DNA from: Pyrus communis
Lineage: Eukaryota; Streptophyta; Magnoliopsida; Rosales; Rosaceae
Assembly (NCBI RefSeq): GCF_963583255.1
Contig: NC_084808.1
Location: 29,494,404-29,558,403 of the forward strand
Direction: 5' to 3'
DNA: 64,000 bases
In this document: piece after piece, positions 9,831 through 19,194 of the stretch
Layout: each line of letters starts with the position of its first letter
Position numbering within the stretch: position 1 is the stretch's first letter
Translations under genes and position numbers: made by a program
Notes under the pieces: model-generated
Seen by the model: only the letters and a program-made list of their open reading frames with translations
The model's database searches: none
What the model was told of the DNA's origin: nothing

Positions 9831-9998
9831 GTTTCAGACGAATTATCCAACTTTCTTTTATAGGCGCTCCAAACCGCGGAGGGAAAAAAATTAACGAAAT
9901 TGTGGAGTCCTAAATTCCGTTTGGTTGCCGAGAATTAAAGCAGGCAACGAGAAACAAAGAAAGAAAGTAAATTGAAAAAAATAAAACGAGAATTTTTC
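9831..9998. repeat. Duplicated segment, copy 2
   Basis: Direct copy of 7711-7933 lacking about 80 internal bases. It places a piece of the neighbouring gene's 5' UTR intron downstream of the RPW8-like gene. Confidence 0.8.
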
Positions 9999-10404
9999 TT
10001 ATGGAACAAACGTTATTCTCCATACTAAGGAGAAGAAAAAATGGGCTTAATTTGTCAATGAACTAATAATAATGTGATCCAAATTCGTATTCGCGTATTG
10101 CTTAGTCCATCATCAAGGCCCAAGGCATTGGTATGTTAGGACACAAGAAAAGTAAACATTATTTCGACCCAGAAAAGGCCCAGGTCCAATCCAAGGAAAT
10201 AGTCCAAAAAACCTCTATCTCAACAAAATTTACTCTGATAGCTCCCTAAATCTTTTTGAATCTCCATATCAAACTAACTCATCATTTGCAATCTATAATA
10301 TGTGCAAGGAAAGACCAAAACCAACCATTATGGCCACTGACAAAAGTTGCCTCCAGTGGCAACGGCAGGAGAAACAAGCACATAAGTTCCTTACTCGGTA
10401 CAAG

Positions 10405-12402
10405 TCACATATCTGCCACAGACCAAAGATAAGCTTCCGCCTGCGTAGCTTGTTTCTCATTCTTCCTTTTGAACATTCCCTTCTCAAATCCTGCGTGACA
10501 CAGAAGGCACAGATTAGTAAATTCTGAAATAATCGTGCACATGTTTTCCCTCGGCGCATCATGCCACAGAGTAAAAGAAAGGACTCAAATGCAGAATGGG
10601 AAAAGAGAACCTACCGTTACTGCGATCAACTCCATCCCAATGTCTCCCTGGTCTTATACCGTGTCGATTTGGTGCAGCATCCAATCCTCTTTTTAACCAG
10701 CTGTGAACAGGAATGTCCTGCGGAATAACGAATCCAGATTCCTTCATTTTCTCATCAACCCCCAAGTTAGCAACAACATAGCGAACCTAACTTATTACCT
10801 TCACCAAATGTGCCATGGGATCACCCCATCTTGTTCTCTCCTTCAAAATTTTGTCGAGTTCTGGATCATCTCTGTGAACACAAGATAAATCAGAAAATGC
10901 TACAAGGATAAGAAGTGATAAGGACTTTAAACAGTTTCGAAACACAACAAATGATGGTCTCTATTGAAGGGTTACAACGAATAATATTAAACACTGCAAT
11001 ACCAAGAAAACAAAGGAAAAGATAACTCGGACGACTTTCATAGCATTTACCTAGTCCGTGCAAAAGGCTTCTCCTTCTCAAGTTCTAATTCCTCCAGCTT
11101 AGTTTCAGCTTCCCGCTTTTGGGCCAAGCCTTCGTCCCATTCCAACTTTATCTCCTGATTCGAATACAAGCAAAATGACCGTTACCACTCTATTCAAAAG
11201 GCACAATAAATGATAAGTTCCAGCATACCTTTGGTTTTTCATCTATTCTCCTTGGTGATCTCAAAAGCTCCTCCTTCGAAATGCGTTCCCCTGCAGCGTT
11301 GGCGTGTGAGACCCAGATAAACAACACAAAAGTCATATACATGACTATAAAAGGAGAAAATAGAACTTCAGCTTACCTGTTTTCTTATCACGATATATAG
11401 GTACTGCCTCCCTCCCACTTACAGAAGGATCCATCTGTTGAAATCTACGGAAAACAATATTTTGTAAGTTAGGCCACAAAGGGCAAAACCAATGGTTAAG
11501 TTTTCAATGAAAGCACGAAACAACCTCTAGCGAAAAGTAACAAGAGGATGAAGATCCCTCTACTTGATTTGAAACCAAGTTAGCTGAACAAAAAGATACG
11601 CACTTTACTTATTCATCATGATGCATCGGCATAAATATGTTGGTTAAAACAGGCACATACCTTAACCACGCATCCTTCTTCGTTTTATTGATCTCTTCAC
11701 TGCCAAAGATCATCATCGACGTCCTTCCTGCTTTTCCTTGGTGGGGAACGATCAGCATCAACATCCCTCCTGCCTTTCCTTGGTGGGGAAAGATCAGTAT
11801 CAAAATTGTTCCTACTTTTCCTAGGTGGAGAAAGTTCGGCATCAGCGTGCTTCCTTCCCTTCCTTGGCGGAGAAAGATCTTCACTAACGTCCTTCCTGCT
11901 CTACCTTGGTGGAGAAAAATCTGCATCAACATCCTGCCTCCTTTTCCTGGGGGGGTGGTAGGTCTGATCCAGGAGGAGAAGGCAAGTGCTTCCGTCCCTG
12001 CCGTGGAGGTGACAAGTCAGCATCTTCCCTACTATATTCCAGAGACATTGGTTCAGAGTTTGACTGCTTTGGAGGAGAGTCTCCAACCGTAACCCAACCG
12101 CTTCCATCTTCGGAAATGGAATTTATGGGACGTCTGGCCCTCAATTTTTGAAGCCTCTTCATCCTCTTAATCTCAATGTCCTCATCAACTACAGGTTTGT
12201 CTTCATCCGATGAACTGTCGCCATTGTCTTCCTCGACATTCACCGGTTTCTGCTAAACAGGATCTTCATCCACCACTAAAGCGCCCACTGGCTCCGCCAT
12301 GGTTTTCTGCTTCTTGTTCCTCCTCTTTCTCTTCTCCTCCTCTTCGTTATTCACTTCATACCGTTTCAAATACTCTTTCAAAGATTTACTCGAAGACGCC
12401 AT
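10405..12402 (-). pseudogene. Decayed BUD13-like splicing factor gene
   Basis: Exon order matches plant BUD13 (RES complex, pre-mRNA splicing and retention). It starts MASSSKSLKEYLKRYE at 12402 and has DLSPPRKGR-type repeats at about 11700-12000. It then has the WLR exon, MDPSVSGREAVPIYRDKK (~11457-11380), GERISKEELL (~11291-11230), EIKLEW-EGLAQKREAE (~11153-11052), then GFVIPQDIPVHSWLKRGLDAAPNR-type sequence (~10860-10617) and the end ATQAEAYLWSVADM-stop at 10405. Several lesions are present. A TAG at 12253-12255 (codon 50) sits where the family has Trp (DEDPVWQKPV). A 7-G run at 11949-11955 (one extra base) shifts frame. A second TAG lies at 11901-11903 inside the repeats. The repeats then run into SEEINKTKKDAWLR out of frame. 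There is a further TAG just after AHLVK (~10790). Splice sites look preserved, so decay seems recent. A functional copy elsewhere is expected but not visible. Confidence 0.85.
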
Positions 12403-13013
12403 AGCTCATTCGACAGTCGTCACCTTCCTAAACCCTACAAAATTCTTGTACCGCAATTTGGTCGACGAAGACGGCGAGAAGAGAGAAATAGACACGGTGG
12501 AGGTTGGCGGTCCGTCGTCTGGGGTTGTGGCCGGCGAGTAGTCGTGCGAACCGCCGAAACGAGTACGTGGCTTTAAATCGGAGGGGAGGGAATGGGAGGG
12601 AGATCAGGAGGTTGGAGATTTGAAGTTGGGCTCAGATTTAAATAAATGGGCTCAATTGGACCCAGGCTATGTTCGAGGCACTTCGTTACTTGCATAGCTT
12701 GTTAAGCAATCAATATGTTTGTATGGACGAGGCTATATCTTACGCGACTTGTTAATATAATACGACAAATTTAATGTTAGGGTAGAACGTCAAACTCATT
12801 TTGACAACCCCATCACTAACTTTGGATCTCGAAAAGATGACAATTTCCTCTGATGCATGATTAGAAGATTAGTGCGAGAATTAAATTTACTTGGACAAGG
12901 AAAATATATGTCTTATTCATAAATATATCCTCTTAGTCGTATGATTCTCGCATCTAAAGAATTTAATAGCAGCACCAATATTTCGAAAACATTAGTGCGA
13001 GAATTAATGAGTT
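12403..13013. other. Spacer upstream of the BUD13-like pseudogene
   Basis: Positions 12403-12600 are GC-richer and are the former promoter/5' leader. The remainder is AT-rich spacer with no supported gene. Confidence 0.5.
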
Positions 13014-13351
13014 TTAATTTGGGATTTCTTTTTGCGCTTGCTTGAAAATGGTTTTCGTTGCTCCTTTACAATAACAATAATATTCATAGCATTCACAGCT
13101 TTTGCCAACACAATCTTTGACTGTTTTGCAAGGAGGCTCCGGGCAGTGCTTTGCTTCGACTTCAAGTTGTACACCTATAATTAACCAACATTTCCTTGAT
13201 TAATAACTAGAAAAATCATTCGTACTAGGGTTTTGTGTACGTGTTTGTAGCCTAAATGTCGACTCGTGGAAGGAGAAATTGATTCCATTTAATTTTAATT
13301 GGGAAAAGGAAATATTTGAGAGAAAGTAGTAGTATTTTACCAGAAGATGAT

Positions 13352-13356
13352 GCAGC
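13352..13356. repeat. Target-site duplication (left), gcagc
   Basis: gcagc immediately before the 5' LTR. The same five bases follow the 3' LTR at 18178-18182. Five bases is the usual Copia target-site length. Confidence 0.9.
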
Positions 13357-13554
13357 TAATAAGGCACCTATAGCACATGTATAGTCTGATGTATTTTACT
13401 TTCTAGTTTGTTACAGCTGTCCATGTAACTAATCCTAGATTAGTTAGTTAATCAGGTTTAATTAGTTACTAAGCTATTTTCTCACATGTATATATAAACT
13501 GATTGTAATTTCTTATTCATTAAGAAATCAGAAATCAAAGAGTCATTTCTTATA
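13357..13554 (+). repeat. 5' LTR of the Copia element
   Basis: 198 bp, starting taataaggcacc and ending catttcttata. It contains a TATA-like atgtatatataaac at about 13487-13500, the likely Pol II promoter. Confidence 0.95.
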
Positions 13555-13566
13555 TGGTATCACTCG
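13555..13566 (+). promoter_or_regulatory. Primer-binding site
   Basis: tggtatcactcg directly abuts the 5' LTR. The first eight bases match the complement of the initiator Met-tRNA 3' end used by most plant Copia elements. Confidence 0.75.
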
Positions 13567-13657
13567 CCTCTCTGCTCACGCACCGATCCTAGCTTCCTCT
13601 ACAATCTTTGCCTTCTTCTCCCAAATCTTGTCTTTCTTTGCACAATCTTGATCGACA

Positions 13658-16600
13658 ATGGCGTCTTCTACTTCTTCGCCTGCAAATCCAGAAGTTTTTG
13701 CTCAGAATCCCTCTCCTCTTTCATCAAATCCCACTCCGATAAACCCTAATTCTTCGATTTCTTCAATTTCCATCCAAAACATCAGTTGTATGGTTCCTAC
13801 AAAGCTTAAGAAGGACAATTATCTCGTCTGGAAGGCTCTTTTTGCTCCAATTTTCCGGCGTTACAAGCTTACAGGTATCATCGATGGCTCGGAGACTTGT
13901 CCACCGCCTTTTCTTCTCAATCAATCTGGTACAAGTACTGCAGTTCCTAACCCTGATTTCGAGATCTGGTTTGAAAAGGATCAAAATATCCTCATCTGGC
14001 TGAACTCCACTCTCTCTGAAGATCTTATTCCATTCACTGTTGGCGTCACCTCGTCTCGCGAATTATGGCAGATTCTGGAACAACGTTTTGGTGGAGTCTC
14101 GGCGGCGCACATTCACCAGCTCCGATCGCGTCTTCATGCGGTTCAGAAAGGAGATTTGTCAATTTCTGATTATCTGCAACGTATCAAAAGCATCTCTGAT
14201 GCTCTTATGGCTGCTGGTGCACCGGTGTCGGAACCAGATCTCATCGCTGTTACCCTAAATGGACTCTCTGATGATTACGAATCTTTCATTGATTCGATTC
14301 TGCTTCGAATTTCATCTACTTCCTTAGATGAACTTCATGGATTACTTCTGAACAAAGAGCTTTTCATGCATCGCAAGAAGAAAGCTCCGTCCTCGTCTCT
14401 CACTGAACCGTTTCAAGCCTTTGCTGCTCACACTTCATCTCTCCAGCAAGGTCTTTTACCTACGCCTCCTCCCTCACAGGCATATGCTCCTCAACATTCC
14501 ACATATAGCAATCGCAATAATTTCCAGCGCAATAATCGTGGTCGAAGCAATTTTCAGAAAAACAATCGAGGCCGTGGTCACTATCGTGGCAATTATCCCA
14601 ACTCTGGCCCTGGCAATGGTTCTTTTTATCATACTTCTGGTAATTTCAATCGCAACTCTGGTGGATTCAATCGTTCTTCTGGCCATCGATCTCCCTGTCA
14701 AATATGCAATTCTTCAGATCATGAGGCTCTTGACTGCTATGCTCGGATGAACCATGCTTTTGCTGGAAAGATTCCCCCTGCCAAGCTTGCTGCTATGTGT
14801 GCCACTACTGCTTCTTCTTCTCAGCCTACCTGGCTTCTGGACTCTGGTGCTACTGCGCATGTCACCAATGATATCTCTGCAATATCTTCTCCCATCCCGT
14901 ATTCTGGTGAAGACAAGGTTTATGCTGGTGATGGCCAAGGTATGCCAATTCATCATACAGGTTCTTCTATTCTCCAAACACCACATGCTGCTTTTCGGTT
15001 ACATAATGTTCTTCATGTGCCACTGATGAAGTTCAATTTGCTCTCTGCATATCAATTTCTTCGAGACAATTATTGCTCTTTAACCCTTGATTCTGATGGT
15101 TCTGTCATCAAGGACCGTTCCACTGGGAAGATGCTTTTTCGCGGCCCAGTTAGGGATGGCTTTTATCCTCTGCAAGGCCAGCCTTTTCAAGCTTCTTATT
15201 CTGCACTTGTTAGCACTCAAGCTTCGTTACAACAATGGCATAAACGCCTTGGTCATCCTTCCACAGCTATTTTCAGAAGGATCTTACGTACTAATAAGCT
15301 TGTTCCTCATACTTCCGCTTCTGTTCAGTTTTTTTGTGCAGACTGTGCAATTGGTAAACATCACAAGCTCCCATTTTCTTCTAGTACTACTACTGTCTCA
15401 GATAGGTTGCACTTAATTCATGGTGATGTCTGGGGTCCCTGTCCAGTTTCATCTGTTAGTGGCTATCAGTACTATGTTCTCTTTGTGGATGAGTATAGCA
15501 AATACAGTTGGCTGTTTCCTTTAAAACGCAAGTCCGAAGTCTTCTCTACTTTTGTAATGTTCAAAGCTTATGTTGAAAACTTACTTGGAAATAAAATCAA
15601 GATCTTTCGCACAGACTCAGGGGGTGAGTTCACTGGTTCTGCTTTCTCTTCTTTCTTGCTTCAACATGGTATTTCTCATCAATTTAGTTGTCCACACACT
15701 CCTGAGCAAAATGGGTGTGTGGAACGCAAGCATCGGCATCTTACTGAGACTGCACGGACACTTCTTGTTGCTTCTAAAGTTCCTCACCAGTTTTGGGTCG
15801 AAGCCTTTTCTACTGCCCTGTATCTTATAAATCGCATGCCTATTTCTGGATCTTCTCAGTCTCCATGGGAACTTCTTTTTAACAAGCCTCCTGATTATTC
15901 CAAGTTAAAAGTGTTTGGTTGCTGCTGCTACCCTTGGCTCAAGCCCTATCTGCACTCCAAATTAGATGGAAAAAGCAAGCCTTGTGTGTTTCTTGGTTAT
16001 AGCCTGCAACACAAAGGTTATCGGTGTCTCGATGTATCTTCTGACCGTGTCTATATTTCCCGGCATGTTCTCTTCAATGAAGATCATTTTCCTTTTCATG
16101 ATTCCTCTTTTCTTCCCCATGGTTCTTCACCGAGTTCTTCCTCTGTCCCTCTCTCTCCGTCACCTGAGTTCTCCCTACCATTTCCTCAGTCCAGCCTCCC
16201 TGCCACCACATCTTCTTCAATGTTGTCTTCCGGCCCTCGAGACACCTCTCCTCCATCTACTGCCTCTCCATCTCCCTCTCCCCAGCCCCCTCCCACTTCT
16301 TCTTCATCTCCCGAGCCCTCTCCTGTTCCATCACCCACAGTTTCAGTTCCAGCCAACACTCATCCCATGCTCACCAGATCTAAAGCTGGAATCTTCAAGC
16401 CTCGAGTGCTCGCAGCTACCAAACACCCTATTGATCCTAGTTCATTTGTGCCTACTACTTATTTGCAAGCCTCCAAGTATGATCACTGGCATAAAGCCAT
16501 GCTTGAAGAATTTCAAGCCCTCCAATCCACCGGCACCTGGACTCTTGTCCCTTCCTCTCCCAATCAAAACTTGGTCGGCTGCAAATGGGTTTTCCGGATC

Positions 16601-18007
16601 AAACGGAAACCTGATGGTTCTATTGATCGGTACAAAGCCCGTCTTGTTGCTAAGGGCTTCCATCAACAAGAGGGTATTGATTTCCAGGAGACTTTCAGTC
16701 CGGTTGCTAAACCGGTTACTATTCGCATTCTTCTTACACTGGCAGTGCAATATGATTGGTTTTTACACCAACTGGATATCAGCAATGCCTTTCTCCATGG
16801 CAATCTTCAAGAGGATGTGTTTATGCAGCAACCCCCCGGTTTCATTGATCCTTTACAACCCTCCTCTGTTTGTAAACTTCACAAATCCCTCTATGGCTTA
16901 AAGCAAGCCCCTTGGGCATGGTATGACAGACTGTTTCAAGCTTTGATCTCTCTTGGTTTTACAAACTCAACCTCTGATTGCTCTCTGTTTGTGAAGCTTC
17001 AACCTTCCCCTGTCCTTGTTCTTGTCTATGTGGACGATATCCTCGTGACTGGTCCCAATACATCTCTGTGTCAACAGTTTATTCAGCAACTTCATTCCTT
17101 ATTTCCTGTTAAGGATTTGGGTCCCTTGCACTATTTTCTTGGCCTAGAAGTTCACAGATCTGCTGAGGGTCTTTTCCTGTCTCAAAGCAAATATGCTTTA
17201 GATCTCTTAGTCAAGACCAACATGGCAGGTTGTAAGCCCTGTTCTACTCCTCTCGGATCTCAGAAGCTTGATCATGTTGGTGATCCTTTGGCTGATCCTA
17301 AAGACTACAGGTCTATCGTTGGGGCTTTACAGTATCTCACTTGGACACGCCCGGATCTTTCCTTTGCCGTGAATCAAGTCTGTCAATTCCTTCACTGTCC
17401 CCGCGATTCCCACTTTCAGGCAGTTAAACGGATCTTACGGTTCTTAAAAGGCACCTTTGATCAAGGAATGTGGTTTAAGAAGGGTCCCTTGCATATTACT
17501 GCTTACTCTGATGCCGATTGGGCAGGTTGTGTGTTTGATCGCAGGTCCACCAGTGGATATTGTATATTTTTGGGTCGCAACTTGATTAGTTGGAGCGCCA
17601 AGAAGCAACATACAGTTGCTCGATCTTCTACAGAGGCCGAATATCGCTCCCTTGCCCACACAGCAGCTGAACTCACCTGGATATGTAAGATTTTCAGAGA
17701 TGTTGCTCTTCCTCTCACTACTATTCCTACTCTTTGGTGTGACAATGTTTCTGCTATTTCTCTGGCCTCAAATCCCGTCTTTCATGCTCGTACCAAACAC
17801 GTGGAAATTGATTATCATTACATACGTGAACTTGTTCTTGCCAAGCTGCTTCAGGTGCACTATCTCAATACTCAGTCCCAGCTTGCTGATATCCACACCA
17901 AATCTCTTTCTAAAGCTCGGTTTCACCTTCTTCGTTCCAAGCTTTGCCTCGGCCCTCCTCCGTTCAGCTTGAGGGGGTGTAATAAGGCACCTATAGCACA
18001 TGTATAG
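13658..18007 (+). CDS. Copia gag-pol polyprotein
   Basis: 1449 codons without a break. Gag occupies residues ~40-340 (KKDNYLVWKALFAP, then a Gly/Asn/Arg-rich region), with a CCHC zinc knuckle CQICNSSDHEALDC at 347-360. The protease active site D-S-G is at 395-397 (WLLDSGATAHV). Integrase has the HHCC zinc domain from ~528 (HKRLGHP ... CADCAIGKH) and catalytic D590, D653 and E689 with the classic D-x35-E spacing. A Pro/Ser-rich linker spans ~820-900. Reverse transcriptase runs from ~960 with YVDD at 1124-1127. RNase H starts near 1285 (SDADWAG ... SSTEAEYRSL). All catalytic residues seen are intact, so the element may be autonomous. The last 28 bases of the frame, including the stop, lie inside the 3' LTR. 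Confidence 0.97.
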   Translation: MASSTSSPANPEVFAQNPSPLSSNPTPINPNSSISSISIQNISCMVPTKLKKDNYLVWKALFAPIFRRYKLTGIIDGSETCPPPFLLNQSGTSTAVPNPDFEIWFEKDQNILIWLNSTLSEDLIPFTVGVTSSRELWQILEQRFGGVSAAHIHQLRSRLHAVQKGDLSISDYLQRIKSISDALMAAGAPVSEPDLIAVTLNGLSDDYESFIDSILLRISSTSLDELHGLLLNKELFMHRKKKAPSSSLTEPFQAFAAHTSSLQQGLLPTPPPSQAYAPQHSTYSNRNNFQRNNRGRSNFQKNNRGRGHYRGNYPNSGPGNGSFYHTSGNFNRNSGGFNRSSGHRSPCQICNSSDHEALDCYARMNHAFAGKIPPAKLAAMCATTASSSQPTWLLDSGATAHVTNDISAISSPIPYSGEDKVYAGDGQGMPIHHTGSSILQTPHAAFRLHNVLHVPLMKFNLLSAYQFLRDNYCSLTLDSDGSVIKDRSTGKMLFRGPVRDGFYPLQGQPFQASYSALVSTQASLQQWHKRLGHPSTAIFRRILRTNKLVPHTSASVQFFCADCAIGKHHKLPFSSSTTTVSDRLHLIHGDVWGPCPVSSVSGYQYYVLFVDEYSKYSWLFPLKRKSEVFSTFVMFKAYVENLLGNKIKIFRTDSGGEFTGSAFSSFLLQHGISHQFSCPHTPEQNGCVERKHRHLTETARTLLVASKVPHQFWVEAFSTALYLINRMPISGSSQSPWELLFNKPPDYSKLKVFGCCCYPWLKPYLHSKLDGKSKPCVFLGYSLQHKGYRCLDVSSDRVYISRHVLFNEDHFPFHDSSFLPHGSSPSSSSVPLSPSPEFSLPFPQSSLPATTSSSMLSSGPRDTSPPSTASPSPSPQPPPTSSSSPEPSPVPSPTVSVPANTHPMLTRSKAGIFKPRVLAATKHPIDPSSFVPTTYLQASKYDHWHKAMLEEFQALQSTGTWTLVPSSPNQNLVGCKWVFRIKRKPDGSIDRYKARLVAKGFHQQEGIDFQETFSPVAKPVTIRILLTLAVQYDWFLHQLDISNAFLHGNLQEDVFMQQPPGFIDPLQPSSVCKLHKSLYGLKQAPWAWYDRLFQALISLGFTNSTSDCSLFVKLQPSPVLVLVYVDDILVTGPNTSLCQQFIQQLHSLFPVKDLGPLHYFLGLEVHRSAEGLFLSQSKYALDLLVKTNMAGCKPCSTPLGSQKLDHVGDPLADPKDYRSIVGALQYLTWTRPDLSFAVNQVCQFLHCPRDSHFQAVKRILRFLKGTFDQGMWFKKGPLHITAYSDADWAGCVFDRRSTSGYCIFLGRNLISWSAKKQHTVARSSTEAEYRSLAHTAAELTWICKIFRDVALPLTTIPTLWCDNVSAISLASNPVFHARTKHVEIDYHYIRELVLAKLLQVHYLNTQSQLADIHTKSLSKARFHLLRSKLCLGPPPFSLRGCNKAPIAHV

Positions 18008-18177
18008 TCTGATGTATTTTACTTTCTAGTTTGTTACAGCTGTCCATGTAACTAATCCTAGATTAGTTAGTTAATCAGGTTTAATTAGTTACTAAGCTAT
18101 TTTCTCACATGTATATATAAACTGATTGTAATTTCTTATTCATTAAGAAATCAGAAATCAAAGAGTCATTTCTTATA
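17980..18177 (+). repeat. 3' LTR of the Copia element
   Basis: 198 bp, identical by eye to the 5' LTR; followed by the target duplication gcagc at 18178-18182. Confidence 0.95.
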
Positions 18178-18215
18178 GCAGCAAGCAATAGCAGAATGAT
18201 GGAAGTGAGTCAGAG

Positions 18216-19194
18216 CTCTATTTTGGGACGCAAGTACAGTTTACATGTGAGCTAAAAGGCCTGTTTTCCACAAAAATGAAGTACCTCTCATCGGTTCATT
18301 TATATTTGGGGCCACGTGCATGAGGTACAGTAAATTGAGAGATTTTTCAGTGTGACGGAAACACAGTTCAACACACAAAGTATTATAATGCAATTTAGTT
18401 GGAAATTTAAAAAAAAAAAAAAAAATTATCAATCATTTGTATTATAATACTTAATATACTAAATTGTGTGGCCGGCGCTTTCAAAATTTTTCCTAAGAGG
18501 TGAGCTCGATACATCATGATAAATTATTACTTCCTAAAGAAAGAATTTTTCGTGGGAAGGAAGTACCCGCACTTCCTTTCCGATATAGAGGATTGATCAG
18601 TGAGGAGGAGTTCACCAAAAAAAAGATTCCTTTACCAAAAAAATTAAAACAAATTGCCATTTAATGCTATCGTCATTTTCACTCGTAAATAAAATGTTTT
18701 AGATTTAAATTTTGACAAAGGTGAATTAGAACTAAACTATCATAGCTAACTTTATACAAGGCTTAATCAACTTCCCCACCCTTCCTCCTCCACCAAGTAT
18801 CGACGACAGATGTACGAGGAGGTGTGTGTGTGTGTGTGTGTGTGGTGTACGTAATGTAAATGTTAAATGGATCTCAATAAAACTCATAACAAAATATGCA
18901 TAGATAAATCAATCTGACCAAGAGTAAGAACAGTTTAATTTAAAAACTGCAGTAAATCTGAATTTCAGCTTCACAATTCCCCTACAGACAAATTACATTA
19001 CATTAAGAAAAGAACTTTGATGAAGAAAATACTTGTGACACCTACAAGGATTAACGGACAGGAACTCGACGGAACTCCTGTTCTGACAGAGGAATGAAGC
19101 TATTGTTCATGATACAAGTCAGTAAAGTCAAAACAGGTTTCCGGCATTAGCAGACAGTGAGAAGGAAACCCGCAAAACAGACGAAATTTCTGTT
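18216..19194. other. Spacer between the Cys-rich gene and the ARF-GAP gene
   Basis: AT-rich, with an (A)n run at 18409-18424 and a (GT)n microsatellite at 18822-18844. The right end (from about 18950) is probably the ARF-GAP 3' UTR. No gene is supported. Confidence 0.55.
18822..18844. repeat. (GT)n microsatellite
   Basis: About 11 uninterrupted GT units. Confidence 0.9.

Larger units (their letters stand above)
13357..18177 (+). mobile_element. Complete Ty1/Copia LTR retrotransposon
   Basis: 4821 bp: 5' LTR 13357-13554, primer-binding site beginning tggtatca directly after it, one uninterrupted gag-pol frame (13658-18007), a purine tract gagggggtg just before the 3' LTR, and 3' LTR 17980-18177. 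The LTRs are 198 bp each and I find no difference between them. The 5-bp target duplication is gcagc. Identical LTRs and an intact frame imply very recent insertion. The ends are TA...TA, not TG...CA, a known but rare variant. It lies inside exon 1 of the Cys-rich peptide gene, in the opposite orientation. Confidence 0.97.
13014..18215 (-). pseudogene. Small cysteine-rich secreted-peptide-like gene, split by a Copia element
   Basis: Exon 2 at 13174-13014 follows an attatag acceptor and encodes 52 residues with the cysteine spacing C-x4-C-x5-C-x4-C-x-C-x4-C-x-C, then a basic tail and TAA. Exon 1 ends TCTTCTG/gtaaaa at 13341. Reading upstream with the retrotransposon and one target-site copy removed, the same frame gives a hydrophobic run (SIILLLLAASS) across 13341-13356 and 18183-18205, like a signal-peptide core. 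The element therefore sits within the signal-peptide codons. No ATG is visible in the short upstream stretch, and an in-frame TGA lies just before the hydrophobic run, so the start is either in an unseen exon or already lost. The family is not recognised; the layout resembles defensin-like or other Cys-rich peptides. The gene is probably dead. Confidence 0.5.

Noticed and set aside
11609..12151. Overlapping open frames of 100-150 codons on both strands around the BUD13-like repeats
   Set aside because: They are frame-shifted or opposite-strand readings of the 42-bp SPPRKGR-type repeat of the pseudogene; its repetitive DNA keeps several frames open.
15966..16901. 311-codon second frame inside the Copia element
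   Set aside because: Shadow of the pol frame over a Pro/Ser-rich, low-complexity region; no domain in this frame.
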